Assembly (NCBI GenBank): GCA_017463365.1
Contig: JAFTPH010000057.1
Coordinates: 1-59,840 of the forward strand
Reading direction: 5' to 3'
Origin: Bacilli bacterium
GTDB lineage: Bacteria; Bacillota_I; Bacilli_A; ML615J-28; CAG-313
Length of the DNA stretch: 59,840 bases
Shown: positions 6,829 through 15,983 of the stretch, one piece after another
Numbering within the stretch: the stretch's first letter is position 1
Layout: each line of letters starts with the position of its first letter
Translations under genes and position numbers: made by a program
The notes under the pieces: generated by a model
What the model saw: the letters and a program-made list of their open reading frames with translations, nothing else
The model's database searches: none
What the model was told of the DNA's origin: nothing

Positions 6829-8349
6829 ATGAGTAAAAAGAATTTAGTAATGTTAGCAATTATGGATGGATTCGGAATTAACAACAGCCAATTCGGAAAT
6901 GCCATTGCATATGCTAAAAAACCAAACTTAGATGCAATTTTCAAAAAATACCCAACTACTCAAATTTTAGCTAGTGGTGAAGCAGTTGGTCTTCCAGATG
7001 GTCAATTTGGGAACAGTGAAGTAGGACACTTAAATATTGGGGCTGGACGTATTGTTTATCAATCATTAACAAGAGTTAATATTGCAATGCGTGAAGGAAC
7101 ATTAGATAAAATGCCAGCAATTAATCAAGCAATTGAAAATGCGGTAGAAAAAGGAACAAGTGTACATATTATGGGATTAATGTCAGATGGTGGAGTTCAC
7201 TCTCACATTGATCACATTATCTACTTAATGAAAGCTGCTCATGATAGAGGAGTTAAAAATGTTTATGTTCACTCATTCTTAGATGGACGTGACGTACCAC
7301 CTAAATCAGCAAAAGAATTTTTAGAAAAATTAGAAGCTAATTTTGTAGAAGGAATTTCTGCTGGGGTTGTATCTGGTAGATACTATGCAATGGATAGAGA
7401 TAAGAACTATGATCGTACAGCTTTAGCATATAATGCTTTAGTTTATGGTCAAGCTGAAGTTAAAGGATTATTAGAAGGAATTGATGCTTCTTACGAAGAA
7501 GGTGTTACTGATGAATTCGTAAAACCTTACTTAGTAAATGCGGATGCAACAATCAAAGAAGGAGATAGCGTAATTTTTGCTAACTTCCGTCCTGATAGGG
7601 CAATCCAAATCAGTTTAGCTTTAACTAATCCAACTGAAACTACATTAAAAACTTATAAAACATTTAAAGATTTAACATACGTTTCAATGATGTTATATAG
7701 TGAAAAAGTTAAAGGTTTAGTAAACTTTGATTTACAAGTATTAAATAATATGTATGGAGACGTTATTTCTAAAGCTGGATTAAAACAATTAAGAATTGCG
7801 GAAACAGAAAAATATGCTCACGTTACATATTTCTTTGATGGTGGTATCGATAAAGAAATCGAAGGGGCTACAAGAATTTTAGTAGCATCACCAAAAGTAG
7901 CAACATATGATATGCAACCACATATGAGTGCATATGAAGTAACAGAAAAAGTATTAGAAGCTATCAAATCAGAAGAATTTGATACAATCATCTTAAACTA
8001 TGCTAACTGTGATATGGTTGGACATACAGCAGTATTTGATGCAGCGGTAAAAGCGGTTGAAACTGTTGATGAATGTATGGGTAAAGTATTAGAAGCAGTT
8101 AACGCTGTTAATGGTACATTAGTTATCACTGCTGACCATGGTAATGCGGATGTAATCATTAAAGAAGATGGTTCTTTATGGAGTGCTCATACAGCTAATC
8201 CAGTTCCATTCTGTGTAACTAGAGAAGATGTTATTTTACACGAAACAGGAACATTAGGAGATATTACTCCAACAATGTTAGAATTATTAGGAATTAATCA
8301 ACCAGCTGATATGACTGGTAAGAGTATGATTAAAGGTTATAAAAAATAA
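6829..8349 (+). CDS. gpmI: 2,3-bisphosphoglycerate-independent phosphoglycerate mutase
   Basis: Interconverts 3- and 2-phosphoglycerate in glycolysis. 506 residues, the usual length. Alkaline-phosphatase-fold motifs are all present: DGFG and NSEVGHLNIGAGR with the phosphoserine nucleophile, HIMGLMSDGGVHSH, DGRDVPPKSA, GRYYAMDRDKNYDR, NFRPDRA, NYANCDMVGHT and ITADHGNAD for the two metal sites. ATG 6829 follows AAAAGGTGG; the GTG at 6820 lies inside that ribosome site. Enolase follows after the NifU-like/GGGtGRT pair, so the usual pgm-eno adjacency is interrupted. Frequent C-ending codons suggest high expression. Confidence 0.98.
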   Translation: MSKKNLVMLAIMDGFGINNSQFGNAIAYAKKPNLDAIFKKYPTTQILASGEAVGLPDGQFGNSEVGHLNIGAGRIVYQSLTRVNIAMREGTLDKMPAINQAIENAVEKGTSVHIMGLMSDGGVHSHIDHIIYLMKAAHDRGVKNVYVHSFLDGRDVPPKSAKEFLEKLEANFVEGISAGVVSGRYYAMDRDKNYDRTALAYNALVYGQAEVKGLLEGIDASYEEGVTDEFVKPYLVNADATIKEGDSVIFANFRPDRAIQISLALTNPTETTLKTYKTFKDLTYVSMMLYSEKVKGLVNFDLQVLNNMYGDVISKAGLKQLRIAETEKYAHVTYFFDGGIDKEIEGATRILVASPKVATYDMQPHMSAYEVTEKVLEAIKSEEFDTIILNYANCDMVGHTAVFDAAVKAVETVDECMGKVLEAVNAVNGTLVITADHGNADVIIKEDGSLWSAHTANPVPFCVTREDVILHETGTLGDITPTMLELLGINQPADMTGKSMIKGYKK

Positions 8350-8363
8350 CCCTTATAAAATAA

Positions 8364-8392
8364 TTGTCAAAAAATCATAAATGTGGTAAAAT
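8364..8392 (+). promoter_or_regulatory. Sigma-A promoter of the NifU-like/GGGtGRT operon
   Basis: TTGTCA (8364-8369), 17 bp, TAAAAT (8387-8392). Confidence 0.7.
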
Positions 8393-8427
8393 ATAAGTAA
8401 TTAGAAAAAGAAAGGAATTTTTGAAAA

Positions 8428-9120
8428 ATGAACTATTCACATGAAGTAAAAGAAATGTGCTGCGTAAAAGTTGGTGCAAATCATGGTTGTGCTCCAATTC
8501 CTCAAGAAGGTAAATGGACATATTCAAAAGAAATCAAAGATATCTCTGGATTAACTCATGGTATCGGTTGGTGTGCTCCTCAACAAGGTGCTTGTAAATT
8601 AACATTAAACGTTAAAGAAGGAATTATCGAAGAAGCTTTAATTGAAACTATCGGATGTTCTGGTATGACTCACTCAGCTGCAATGGCAAGTGAAGCAATC
8701 GTTGGTAGAACTGTTTTAGAAGCTGTAAACACAGACTTAGTTTGTGATGCTATCAATACAGCAATGCGCGAATTATTCTTACAAATTATCTATGGTCGTA
8801 CTCAATCTGCATTCTCTGAAGATGGATTACCAATCGGAGCAGGATTAGAAGACTTAGGTAAAGGATTAAGAAGCCAAGTTGGTACTGCTTATTCAACAAA
8901 AGTTAAAGGACCTCGTTACTTAGAATTAACTGAAGGTTATATCACAAGAATCGCTTTAGATGCAGAAAATGAAATCATTGGTTATGAATACTTAAGCTTT
9001 GGACGTTTCATGGACATGGTTAAAAAAGGTGTTCCAGCTGAAGAAGCATTAGAAAAAGCTAAAGGTACTTATGGTAGATTCGCTGAAGGATCAAAATACA
9101 TTGATCCTCGTCAAGAATAG
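8428..9120 (+). CDS. NifU-like iron-sulfur scaffold-type protein of the GGGtGRT pair
   Basis: 230 residues related to the N-terminal NifU/IscU scaffold fold but longer than IscU (about 130). Cysteine-bearing segments that may hold an Fe-S cluster or metal are MCCVKVGANHGC near the N terminus, GWCAPQQGAC near residue 50 and the scaffold-type IETIGCSGMTHSAAMASE near residue 75. The C-terminal extension (about 130-230) is not IscU-like. The gene sits 13 bp ahead of the GGGtGRT gene, a pairing that recurs in anaerobic Firmicutes. The function of the pair is not established. Codon use suggests strong expression. Confidence 0.8.
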   Translation: MNYSHEVKEMCCVKVGANHGCAPIPQEGKWTYSKEIKDISGLTHGIGWCAPQQGACKLTLNVKEGIIEEALIETIGCSGMTHSAAMASEAIVGRTVLEAVNTDLVCDAINTAMRELFLQIIYGRTQSAFSEDGLPIGAGLEDLGKGLRSQVGTAYSTKVKGPRYLELTEGYITRIALDAENEIIGYEYLSFGRFMDMVKKGVPAEEALEKAKGTYGRFAEGSKYIDPRQE

Positions 9121-9133
9121 GAGGTTTCTTATA

Positions 9134-10135
9134 ATGGCATTATTTGAAAGTTACGAAAGAAGAATTAATCAAATTAATAAAGCTTTAGCAGAAAACGGAA
9201 TTGCTTCTATTGAAGAAGCTAAAGCAATTTGTGATGCACATGGTGTAGATGCTTATAACATTGTTAAAGGTATCCAACCAATCTGCTTCGAAAATGCTTG
9301 CTGGGCATACATCGTTGGTGCTGCTATCGCAATCAAAAATAACGCACAAACTGCAGCTGAAGCTGCAAGATACATTGGTGTAGGTTTACAATCATTCTGT
9401 ATTCCTGGATCAGTTGCTGATGACCGTAAAGTAGGTTTAGGACATGGTAACTTAGGTGCGATGTTATTAACTGAAGAAACTAAATGTTTCGCATTCTTAG
9501 CAGGACACGAATCATTCGCTGCTGCTGAAGGTGCTATCGGTATCGCAAAAACAGCTAATAAAGTTCGTAAAGAACCATTAAGAGTTATCTTAAATGGTTT
9601 AGGTAAAGACGCTGCTAGAATTATCTCTAGAATTAACGGATTTACTCATGTTGAAACTGAATTCGATTACAAAACTGGTGAATTAAAAGTTGTTAAGAAA
9701 ACTAAATATTCAGAAGGTGATCGTGGACTTGTAAATTGCTACGGTTCAGATGACGTTCGTGAAGGTGTTGCAGTTATGCACTTAGAAGGTGTAGATGTAT
9801 CTATCACTGGTAACTCAACTAACCCTACTCGTTTCCAACACCCAGTTGCTGGAACATATAAGAAAGAATGTATGGAACTTGGTAAGAAATACTTCTCAGT
9901 TGCATCAGGTGGAGGAACAGGACGTACTCTTCACCCAGATAATATGGCAGCTGGACCTGGTTCATATGGTTTCACTGATACATTAGGAAGAATGCACTCA
10001 GATGCACAATTTGCTGGTTCATCTTCAGTTCCTGCTCACGTAGAAATGATGGGATTAATCGGTATGGGGAATAACCCAATGGTTGGGGCAACTGTTGCTG
10101 TAGCCGTTGCTGTATCTCAAGCATTAGCAAAATAA
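9134..10135 (+). CDS. GGGtGRT protein, function unknown
   Basis: 333 residues from ATG 9134, placed by AGGAGG at 9119-9124. It carries the family's namesake glycine-rich motif SGGGTGRTLHPDN near residue 263. Other conserved-looking parts are GLGHGNLGAMLL, FLAGHESFAAAEGAIGIAKTA and a glycine-rich C terminus (MMGLIGMGNNPMVGATVAVA). No signal peptide or membrane segment is seen. The family is named only for its motif, and no reaction is assigned. Tight coupling to the NifU-like gene suggests a joint role, perhaps involving an Fe-S cluster or another cofactor. Confidence 0.85.
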   Translation: MALFESYERRINQINKALAENGIASIEEAKAICDAHGVDAYNIVKGIQPICFENACWAYIVGAAIAIKNNAQTAAEAARYIGVGLQSFCIPGSVADDRKVGLGHGNLGAMLLTEETKCFAFLAGHESFAAAEGAIGIAKTANKVRKEPLRVILNGLGKDAARIISRINGFTHVETEFDYKTGELKVVKKTKYSEGDRGLVNCYGSDDVREGVAVMHLEGVDVSITGNSTNPTRFQHPVAGTYKKECMELGKKYFSVASGGGTGRTLHPDNMAAGPGSYGFTDTLGRMHSDAQFAGSSSVPAHVEMMGLIGMGNNPMVGATVAVAVAVSQALAK

Positions 10136-10141
10136 TAGATT

Positions 10142-10173
10142 AGATAGGTTCAATTTGAACCTATCTTTTTTTG
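10142..10173 (+). terminator. Intrinsic terminator after the GGGtGRT gene
   Basis: AGATAGGTTCAA (10142-10153) pairs with TTGAACCTATCT (10155-10166), followed by a T run. Confidence 0.9.
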
Positions 10174-10188
10174 TAATAAGTGCTTTTT

Positions 10189-10217
10189 TTGCATAAAATC
10201 ATTAAAAGTGGTATAAT
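10189..10217 (+). promoter_or_regulatory. Sigma-A promoter of eno
   Basis: TTGCAT (10189-10194), 17 bp, TATAAT (10212-10217). Confidence 0.75.
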
Positions 10218-10250
10218 ATATAAAGAGTAATAAAAAAGGAGATTATAAAT

Positions 10251-11543
10251 ATGCCGTTTATAACTGATATATATGCAAGAGAAGTTCTTGATTCAAGAGG
10301 TAATCCAACAATTGAGGTTGAAGTCGAAACAGAAAGTGGATGTTTTGGAAGAGCAATTGTTCCAAGTGGAGCATCAACTGGAGAATATGAAGCTGTTGAA
10401 CTTCGTGATAATGACAATAAACGTTTTTTAGGTAAAGGTGTAACAAAAGCGGTAAATAACGTTAATGATGTTATTGCTCCAGAAATTATAGGTTACGATG
10501 TAACTAAACAAAGAGTTATTGATAAATTATTATGTAAGATTGATGGTACACCAAATAAAAGTCGTTTAGGGGCAAATGCAGTACTAGGTGTATCTTTAGC
10601 GGTTGCTAAAGCTGCGGCGAACTTTTATAATATGTCGCTATATGGTTATTTTGGAGGGGTTAATGGGCATACTTTACCTACGCCAATGATCAATATTTTA
10701 AATGGTGGAGCTCATGCTGATTGGTGTATTGATTTCCAAGAAATTATGATTGTTCCAGTAGCTTTTGATACTTTTAAACAAGCAATTCAAGCATCAAGCG
10801 AAGTGTTCCATCACTTAAAACTTGTTTTAAAAGAACAAGGGTTAAATACAGCCGTTGGTGATGAAGGCGGATATGCACCAAAACTTTCATCAAATGAAGA
10901 AGCTTTATCAGTTGTAGTTAAAGCTATTCGTAATGCTGGATACGTTCCTGGTAAAGATTTTAAACTTGCTCTTGATGTCGCATCAAGTGAATTCTATGAT
11001 AAAAAAGCTAAGAAATATAATTTAAAATCAGAAAAGAAAATGTTAACAGTAAAAGAACTTGTTTCTTATTATAAAGAATTATGTAAAAAATATCCAATTA
11101 TCTCAATTGAAGATGGTTTAGATCAAAACGATTGGGATGGATGGCGTTTATTAACAAAAGAATTAGGTTCAACAGTTCAACTAGTTGGTGATGATTTATT
11201 TGTCACAAATACTACAAGATTAAGTAAAGGTATTGAAAATAAAGTTGCTAACGCAATCTTAATTAAGATTAATCAAATTGGAACTTTAAGTGAAACTTTC
11301 GAAGCTGTTGAAATGGCTAAACGTGCAGGATACGCTGTGGTAATTTCTCATCGTAGTGGTGAAACAGAAGATACAACGATTGCTGATATCGCAGTAGCGT
11401 TAAATGCCGGTCAAATTAAAACTGGTTCAATGTCAAGAACTGATCGAATTGCTAAATACAATCAATTATTAAGAATCGAAGATGAACTAGATGAAGCAGC
11501 TGTTTATGAAGGACTAAACGCTTTCTATAATATTCAAAAATAA
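10251..11543 (+). CDS. eno: Enolase
   Basis: Converts 2-phosphoglycerate to phosphoenolpyruvate; also part of the RNA degradosome with RNase Y in Gram-positives. 430 residues. Motifs seen in order: DSRGNPT, the mobile loop [22 protein letters not shown], the metal ligands around [14 protein letters not shown] and GDDLFVTN, the catalytic lysine in [26 protein letters not shown], and [31 protein letters not shown] precedes ATG 10251. It is a single gene with its own promoter and terminator. Confidence 0.98.
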   Translation: MPFITDIYAREVLDSRGNPTIEVEVETESGCFGRAIVPSGASTGEYEAVELRDNDNKRFLGKGVTKAVNNVNDVIAPEIIGYDVTKQRVIDKLLCKIDGTPNKSRLGANAVLGVSLAVAKAAANFYNMSLYGYFGGVNGHTLPTPMINILNGGAHADWCIDFQEIMIVPVAFDTFKQAIQASSEVFHHLKLVLKEQGLNTAVGDEGGYAPKLSSNEEALSVVVKAIRNAGYVPGKDFKLALDVASSEFYDKKAKKYNLKSEKKMLTVKELVSYYKELCKKYPIISIEDGLDQNDWDGWRLLTKELGSTVQLVGDDLFVTNTTRLSKGIENKVANAILIKINQIGTLSETFEAVEMAKRAGYAVVISHRSGETEDTTIADIAVALNAGQIKTGSMSRTDRIAKYNQLLRIEDELDEAAVYEGLNAFYNIQK

Positions 11544-11544
11544 G

Positions 11545-11573
11545 AAAAATGCATCTAATGATGCATTTTTTTG
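11545..11573 (+). terminator. Intrinsic terminator after eno
   Basis: AAAAATGCATC (11545-11555) and GATGCATTTTT (11560-11570) with a TAAT loop and a T tract. Confidence 0.88.
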
Positions 11574-11609
11574 CCCTCTATATAACTAATAAATTTAAGG
11601 AAAAAAGTA

Positions 11610-11638
11610 TTGACTTTTCTATATGGATATGATAAAAT
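11610..11638 (+). promoter_or_regulatory. Sigma-A promoter of the toxin-antitoxin operon
   Basis: TTGACT (11610-11615), 17 bp, TAAAAT (11633-11638). The operator palindrome starts at the very next base. Confidence 0.8.
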
Positions 11639-11661
11639 ATAATTACCTAATAGGTAATTAT
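11639..11661. promoter_or_regulatory. Palindromic operator of the higBA-like operon
   Basis: ATAATTACCTA (11639-11649) and TAGGTAATTAT (11651-11661) form a perfect 11-bp inverted repeat around one central A. It covers the expected transcription start just after the -10 box. It is the likely binding site for the XRE domain of the antitoxin, which would repress its own operon. Confidence 0.75.
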
Positions 11662-11683
11662 ATTTGAGGGGGTTATGATATGA

Positions 11684-12052
11684 ATGAAAGTTTATTATAA
11701 AGACGATTATATAAAAAAATTATTCGATGATTTAAGAGATCCAAGTAAAACGAAAAAAATAATGCAGAAAAAAATAAGTGTAGATATATTGCGAATTTTA
11801 AAAAAAAGATTTGATCAGCTTTTAGCATCCCCTAATTTTTATTTTATTATTGATAAGCACATTGGGAAATGTGAATCACTGACTGGTAATATGAAAGGGA
11901 AATATGCGATTCATGTTTCTGCAAACTATCAAATGATTATTTGTCCTAATGTTGAATCATTTGATAGTAATAGTTTAAAAAAATGTGAAGAATTTTGTAT
12001 TGAAGGAGTAGTTGATTATCATGGCACAAAACAAATATGGATTATCCCGTGA
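11684..12052 (+). CDS. HigB-like toxin of a type II toxin-antitoxin system
   Basis: 122 residues with the RelE/HigB-like fold. The core pattern LTGNMKGKYAIHVSANYQM followed by the closing VVDYHG matches ribosome-dependent mRNA interferases of the HigB group. It is encoded ahead of its antitoxin and overlaps it by 32 bp, the order typical of hig loci. ATG 11684 follows GAGGGGGTT; ATGs at 11675 and 11680 are in other frames. Toxicity and target are inferred from the family. Confidence 0.82.
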   Translation: MKVYYKDDYIKKLFDDLRDPSKTKKIMQKKISVDILRILKKRFDQLLASPNFYFIIDKHIGKCESLTGNMKGKYAIHVSANYQMIICPNVESFDSNSLKKCEEFCIEGVVDYHGTKQIWIIP

Positions 12053-13106
12053 TTTTATTATTCACCCTGGTGAAACAATAGCTGAGTTTTTGACAGATAG
12101 AAATATGAGTCAAAAAGAATTGGCGATTCGTTGTGGGGTTAGTGAAAAACATGTTAGTACTGTAATTAGTGGACAAAAAAACATTTCTGCCAATTTTGCA
12201 AAAAAACTAGAATATGCATTAGAAATAGATGCCATTTTTTGGATGAATTTACAAACGAATTATGATAAAGAAATATTGGAATTCGAAGAGATAAATGAAA
12301 TAACTGATGAAGAAATAAATATTTTAAATAAATTAAAGCATATTTTAAAAGAATATAAAAGACTTGGCTTGTTAGAAGATGGTTTAACACAAATTGATGA
12401 ATTGATTGAAATTAGAAAAATATTTAAAATAAGTAATCTTTTAGATATTCCTAAAATACAGCATTTAGGAGCATATAGATTAAGTAAAAATAATACGGTT
12501 GACGATTATGTTTTATTCGCATGGGAAAGATTGTGTGAATTAATTGATGCTGATAATCCAAATGATATTGAATTTGATGTTGAAATGCTAAAGAAAGTAT
12601 TGCCAGAGATTAAAAAAATAATGTTCGAAGACATAAAATCAATAGTTCCAAAACTAAGGGATGTTTTTTCAAAATGTGGGATTAATTTCTATTTAGCAAA
12701 AAGTTATGTGGGTGCACCTGTACAAGGGTATATTAGAAGAAACAATCATAAAGGTTTGTCGTTATATATGACTATTCGAGGTAGTTACGCTGATATTTTT
12801 TGGTTTACATTATTTCATGAAATTGCCCATATCTTGAATGGAGATATAAAAAAATGTTTTATTGATTATAACGAAACCACAGATGAAGTAGAAAAAAGGG
12901 CAAATAAATGTGCTGCTGAATACTTAATTCCTAGTGATAAATATCAAGAATTTATAAATAAGCAAGATTTTAGTTTAAATTCAATATTTAACTTTTCAAA
13001 AGAAAATAATATTAAACCTTATATATGCATTGGTAGATTAATGAAAGAAAATTATGTAAGTTGGAGTTCTTATAGTCAGTATCGGGAAAAATATAATCTA
13101 ATATAA
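12021..13106 (+). CDS. HigA-type XRE antitoxin fused to an ImmA/IrrE metallopeptidase
   Basis: 361 residues, far longer than a plain HigA of about 100. Residues 1-70 hold the HigA-type helix-turn-helix, beginning FIIHPGETIAEFLTDR and with SQKELAIRCGVSEKHVS as the recognition unit. A helical middle follows. The C-terminal domain carries the zinc-peptidase motif HEIAH near residue 266 with a downstream EKRANKCAAEYL helix, as in ImmA/IrrE proteases that cleave repressors or antitoxins. The fold suggests an antitoxin with a built-in protease that may respond to stress or self-cleave. ATG 12021 is preferred to TTG 12012; GAAGGAG lies ahead. Confidence 0.88.
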   Translation: MAQNKYGLSRDFIIHPGETIAEFLTDRNMSQKELAIRCGVSEKHVSTVISGQKNISANFAKKLEYALEIDAIFWMNLQTNYDKEILEFEEINEITDEEINILNKLKHILKEYKRLGLLEDGLTQIDELIEIRKIFKISNLLDIPKIQHLGAYRLSKNNTVDDYVLFAWERLCELIDADNPNDIEFDVEMLKKVLPEIKKIMFEDIKSIVPKLRDVFSKCGINFYLAKSYVGAPVQGYIRRNNHKGLSLYMTIRGSYADIFWFTLFHEIAHILNGDIKKCFIDYNETTDEVEKRANKCAAEYLIPSDKYQEFINKQDFSLNSIFNFSKENNIKPYICIGRLMKENYVSWSSYSQYREKYNLI

Positions 13107-13150
13107 AAAAGGTAGCTATGAAATGTAATCATTTCATTTGCTACCTTTTA
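13107..13150. terminator. Bidirectional terminator between the antitoxin and lgt-like genes
   Basis: AAAAGGTAGC (13107-13116) pairs with GCTACCTTTT (13140-13149), with an inner GAAATG/CATTTC helix. Both genes end here; the stop of the minus-strand gene lies inside the stem. Confidence 0.85.
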
Positions 13151-13928
13151 ATTTATTATTTTTGATAAATGCTAAAATAAAACTTATAATACCCACAATA
13201 ATTATTAATAATGATAACCATTGTGATGGTGAAAATAGACCAAATAAACTTCCGCGATCATCGGCTCTAAAGAATTCAATAATGAATCTGAATAGACCAT
13301 AACTAATTAAATAAACTTCAAATTGATGTTTTTTAATTAAATTTAAAATTCCAAACAAGATAAATAAGAAGATTGCTTCAATTAATTGAGTAGGTAAAAC
13401 TTTAGTAGTTAAAGCTAGGTTAGTAGCTTCTATTTCAGTATATCCTAAATTTAGATAATGGTTAACTACATGGTGATATGGAGCAGATCCTTTAGGAAAG
13501 ATAACTCCTAAAAAAGAATCAGTGATTTCACCAAAACAACATCCAGCACAAAAACATCCAATTCTTCCAACAGCATGTCCTAAAACCAAACCTGCTACTA
13601 AGACATTCATATATTGCTTAAATTCAGAACGTTTTTCTTTTAAGATAAACCAAAATAATAAGCCAAAACAAATTAAGGCTGATATTGCTCCAGCTAAAAA
13701 GGTAATTCCCCCTTCTTCCCAAGGGTGACCTTTTAGAACTTGGAAAATACTATCAAAGAAGTTTGCTGATAAATAAAAGATTATACCGCTTATTCCAAGA
13801 ATAATAATTAACTTATCCATTTGTTTACTATTTATATCCCATTTTTTAGTTTTGAGATATAAATAGCCAACTCCTAAAACAGCTCCTAGAAAAAACATAA
13901 TATCAAATAAATAGGTATTTGGAAACAT
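13134..13928 (-). CDS. Lgt-family prolipoprotein diacylglyceryl transferase
   Basis: 264-residue membrane protein with about seven hydrophobic segments. It carries the Lgt-type signature HAVGRIGCFCAGCCFG, the LPTQLIEA segment and the C-terminal FFRADDRGSLFGLFSPSQW. Lgt moves a diacylglyceryl group to the lipobox cysteine of lipoprotein precursors. The cysteine-rich signature differs from the GRIGNF(I/L)NGE form of classical Lgt, so this may be a paralogue. At least two lipoproteins are encoded in the window (37786 and 46860, minus strand). ATG 13928 follows GAGGTG; the GTG at 13937 is part of that ribosome site. Confidence 0.82.
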   Translation of the reverse strand: MFPNTYLFDIMFFLGAVLGVGYLYLKTKKWDINSKQMDKLIIILGISGIIFYLSANFFDSIFQVLKGHPWEEGGITFLAGAISALICFGLLFWFILKEKRSEFKQYMNVLVAGLVLGHAVGRIGCFCAGCCFGEITDSFLGVIFPKGSAPYHHVVNHYLNLGYTEIEATNLALTTKVLPTQLIEAIFLFILFGILNLIKKHQFEVYLISYGLFRFIIEFFRADDRGSLFGLFSPSQWLSLLIIIVGIISFILAFIKNNKLKGSK

Positions 13929-14005
13929 TATTTTCACCTCATCTTATTTAGTATTATAACATAAATTTAATTAAAAACCTAGTAAAATGTTTATTAGGTT
14001 ATTTC

Positions 14006-14034
14006 TTGATAAACGTTTAGTTTTGTAGTATAAT
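14006..14034 (+). promoter_or_regulatory. Sigma-A promoter of the rsmB-thiN operon
   Basis: TTGATA (14006-14011), 17 bp, TATAAT (14029-14034). Confidence 0.8.
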
Positions 14035-14057
14035 AATTAAAAAGTATGGAGGGAAAT

Positions 14058-14729
14058 ATGACTGAAATTGCTGCTAAAATTGTAAAACTTAGAAAAGAAA
14101 CGATGTCTAAAATGGACCGTCTACATATCCTTTTATTATTATCTCCCAATAATGAATTATCAAAACAATTAGAATATACAGAAGGCGTATATTTATCAAT
14201 GTTAGAGTTATGTGAAGATAATATGGATACAACTGATTCAAGCATTATTAATCGTTTAACTAATGATGTGGAAACGGTAAATAATTTATTAAATGATCTT
14301 GAAGATGATTTATCAAAAGAATTTAAGTTAATGCCTCTTTTATATTTAGGTAAATTAAAGGGTGAGGTTTTAGCGTATTTCTACAATAAATTAGCTGATT
14401 TATTAGAAGAAGTAGGAAGTTTAGAATTGCTACCAAAATATATCAATGAAAATACGAGTGAACAAATTATTAGTTTTTCTAAAAAATTACTTGATTATAT
14501 TGAAAAATATGCAAGTGATCATGAAAAGAGATTATTACCAATTAAGTATTTAGAAGAACATACTAATAAATGTGAATTTAATTTAAAGAAGTGGACTGAA
14601 TTTGAAAAAAATATTGCTTTCACTTTAAAATATATTAACTGCCCAGATGAAGTTCAAAGTGAATTAATTAAAGAAGCTGCATGGGAATTTGAACTATATT
14701 ATTTTGTAATGATTACTTTAAGTGAATAG
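14058..14729 (+). CDS. Uncharacterised helical protein, first gene of the rsmB operon
   Basis: I do not recognise this family. 223 residues, acidic, soluble and mostly alpha-helical by composition, with no signal peptide, membrane segment, cysteine cluster or nucleotide-binding motif. ATG 14058 follows GGAGGG with short spacing (4 bases); ATG 14046 lies inside the ribosome site. It is the promoter-proximal gene of a run that continues with rsmB (start 10 bp after its stop), rlmN, rsgA, rpe and thiN. A link to translation or the ribosome is only a guess from position. Confidence 0.7.
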   Translation: MTEIAAKIVKLRKETMSKMDRLHILLLLSPNNELSKQLEYTEGVYLSMLELCEDNMDTTDSSIINRLTNDVETVNNLLNDLEDDLSKEFKLMPLLYLGKLKGEVLAYFYNKLADLLEEVGSLELLPKYINENTSEQIISFSKKLLDYIEKYASDHEKRLLPIKYLEEHTNKCEFNLKKWTEFEKNIAFTLKYINCPDEVQSELIKEAAWEFELYYFVMITLSE

Positions 14730-14739
14730 GAGGAATACA

Positions 14740-15978
14740 ATGTATCAGTTAGCCGTGCTCACTATAACTAAAATCATAAATGAAGCAGGATATATTAATT
14801 TAGTAGTATCTGATAGTATTGAAAAAGAAAAGTTAACTGATCATGAACGACGTTTATTCACAAAGATTGTTTATGGAACAGTCGAAAAGTATTTGTTATT
14901 AGATTATTATTTAAAACCATATATTAGTGGAAAAAGAGTTAAACCATTTTTTAAAAATCTTTTAAGAATGGGTGTATATATGATATTCTTTATGAATATT
15001 GCTAACCACTTTGTGGTAAATGAATTAGTGAAAATTGCTAAAAAGAAAGACTTTAACTCATCTAAAATGGTAAATGCGGTATTAAGAAGTATTATTCGTG
15101 ATGGTTTAAGAGAAATTGATACTTTAGATCAATTAGAATACTTAAGTATTAAATATAGCTATCCACTTGAATTAGTTAAAGAATTAGCAAGACAATATCA
15201 TAAAGATATTGAAAGTATTCTAAATGCTGATTATGAAGTTAATTATAATACTTTTAGAATTAATACCCTTAAGGTTAATCCAATAGAAGTAGAAGATTAT
15301 TTAAAACAAGAAAATATTGAATATTTAATTGATAAGACCACTTTATGGGTAAAAACTAGTTTAATTGATAGTGCATTATTTAAAGAAGGTAAAATTATTC
15401 CTCAAGATGCTTCAAGTCAAAAAGTTGGTTTAGTTGTTAACCCTAAAAAGAATTCTAGAATTCTTGATGCGTGTAGTGCTCCAGGAGGAAAAGCTTGTCA
15501 TATGGCAGCTATTATGGAAAATCAAGGGGAAATTGTTTGTTTAGATGTTCATGAACATAAACTTGCTTTAATCAACCATGGCGCAAATAAAGCCGGAGTT
15601 TCAATTTTAAAACCAATGTTAATGGATGCTAGAAAGTATGAAGATAATCAGTTATTTGATTATGTAGTTATTGATGCACCATGTTCAGGGCTTGGAGTAA
15701 TGGACCATAAAGTTGATTTAAAATATCATATGACACTTAATAGTATGAATGAACTAGTAGGAATCCAAAAAGAAATCTTAAATAACCTTTCATCTTTAGT
15801 AAAAAAAGAAGGGTATTTAACATATAGCACTTGTACTATTAATAAGAATGAAAATGAATATCAAGTAAATGAGTTTTTAAAAACTCATCCAGAATATGAA
15901 AAAGTAGAAGAATATCAACTTTTACCTAATAATTTAGGTGATGGTTTCTATATATGTAAGTTACAAAGAAAGGCGTAA
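14740..15978 (+). CDS. rsmB: 16S rRNA (cytosine-C5)-methyltransferase RsmB
   Basis: 412 residues. The N-terminal NusB-like RNA-binding domain spans roughly residues 1-130. The SAM-dependent Rossmann domain shows [24 protein letters not shown] with the catalytic cysteine, and [12 protein letters not shown] with the second cysteine. It methylates C967 (E. coli numbering) of 16S rRNA. ATG 14740 is set by AGGAGG at 14728-14733. rlmN begins 5 bp after its stop, as in Bacillus. Confidence 0.96.
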   Translation: MYQLAVLTITKIINEAGYINLVVSDSIEKEKLTDHERRLFTKIVYGTVEKYLLLDYYLKPYISGKRVKPFFKNLLRMGVYMIFFMNIANHFVVNELVKIAKKKDFNSSKMVNAVLRSIIRDGLREIDTLDQLEYLSIKYSYPLELVKELARQYHKDIESILNADYEVNYNTFRINTLKVNPIEVEDYLKQENIEYLIDKTTLWVKTSLIDSALFKEGKIIPQDASSQKVGLVVNPKKNSRILDACSAPGGKACHMAAIMENQGEIVCLDVHEHKLALINHGANKAGVSILKPMLMDARKYEDNQLFDYVVIDAPCSGLGVMDHKVDLKYHMTLNSMNELVGIQKEILNNLSSLVKKEGYLTYSTCTINKNENEYQVNEFLKTHPEYEKVEEYQLLPNNLGDGFYICKLQRKA

Positions 15979-15983
15979 GAGTT

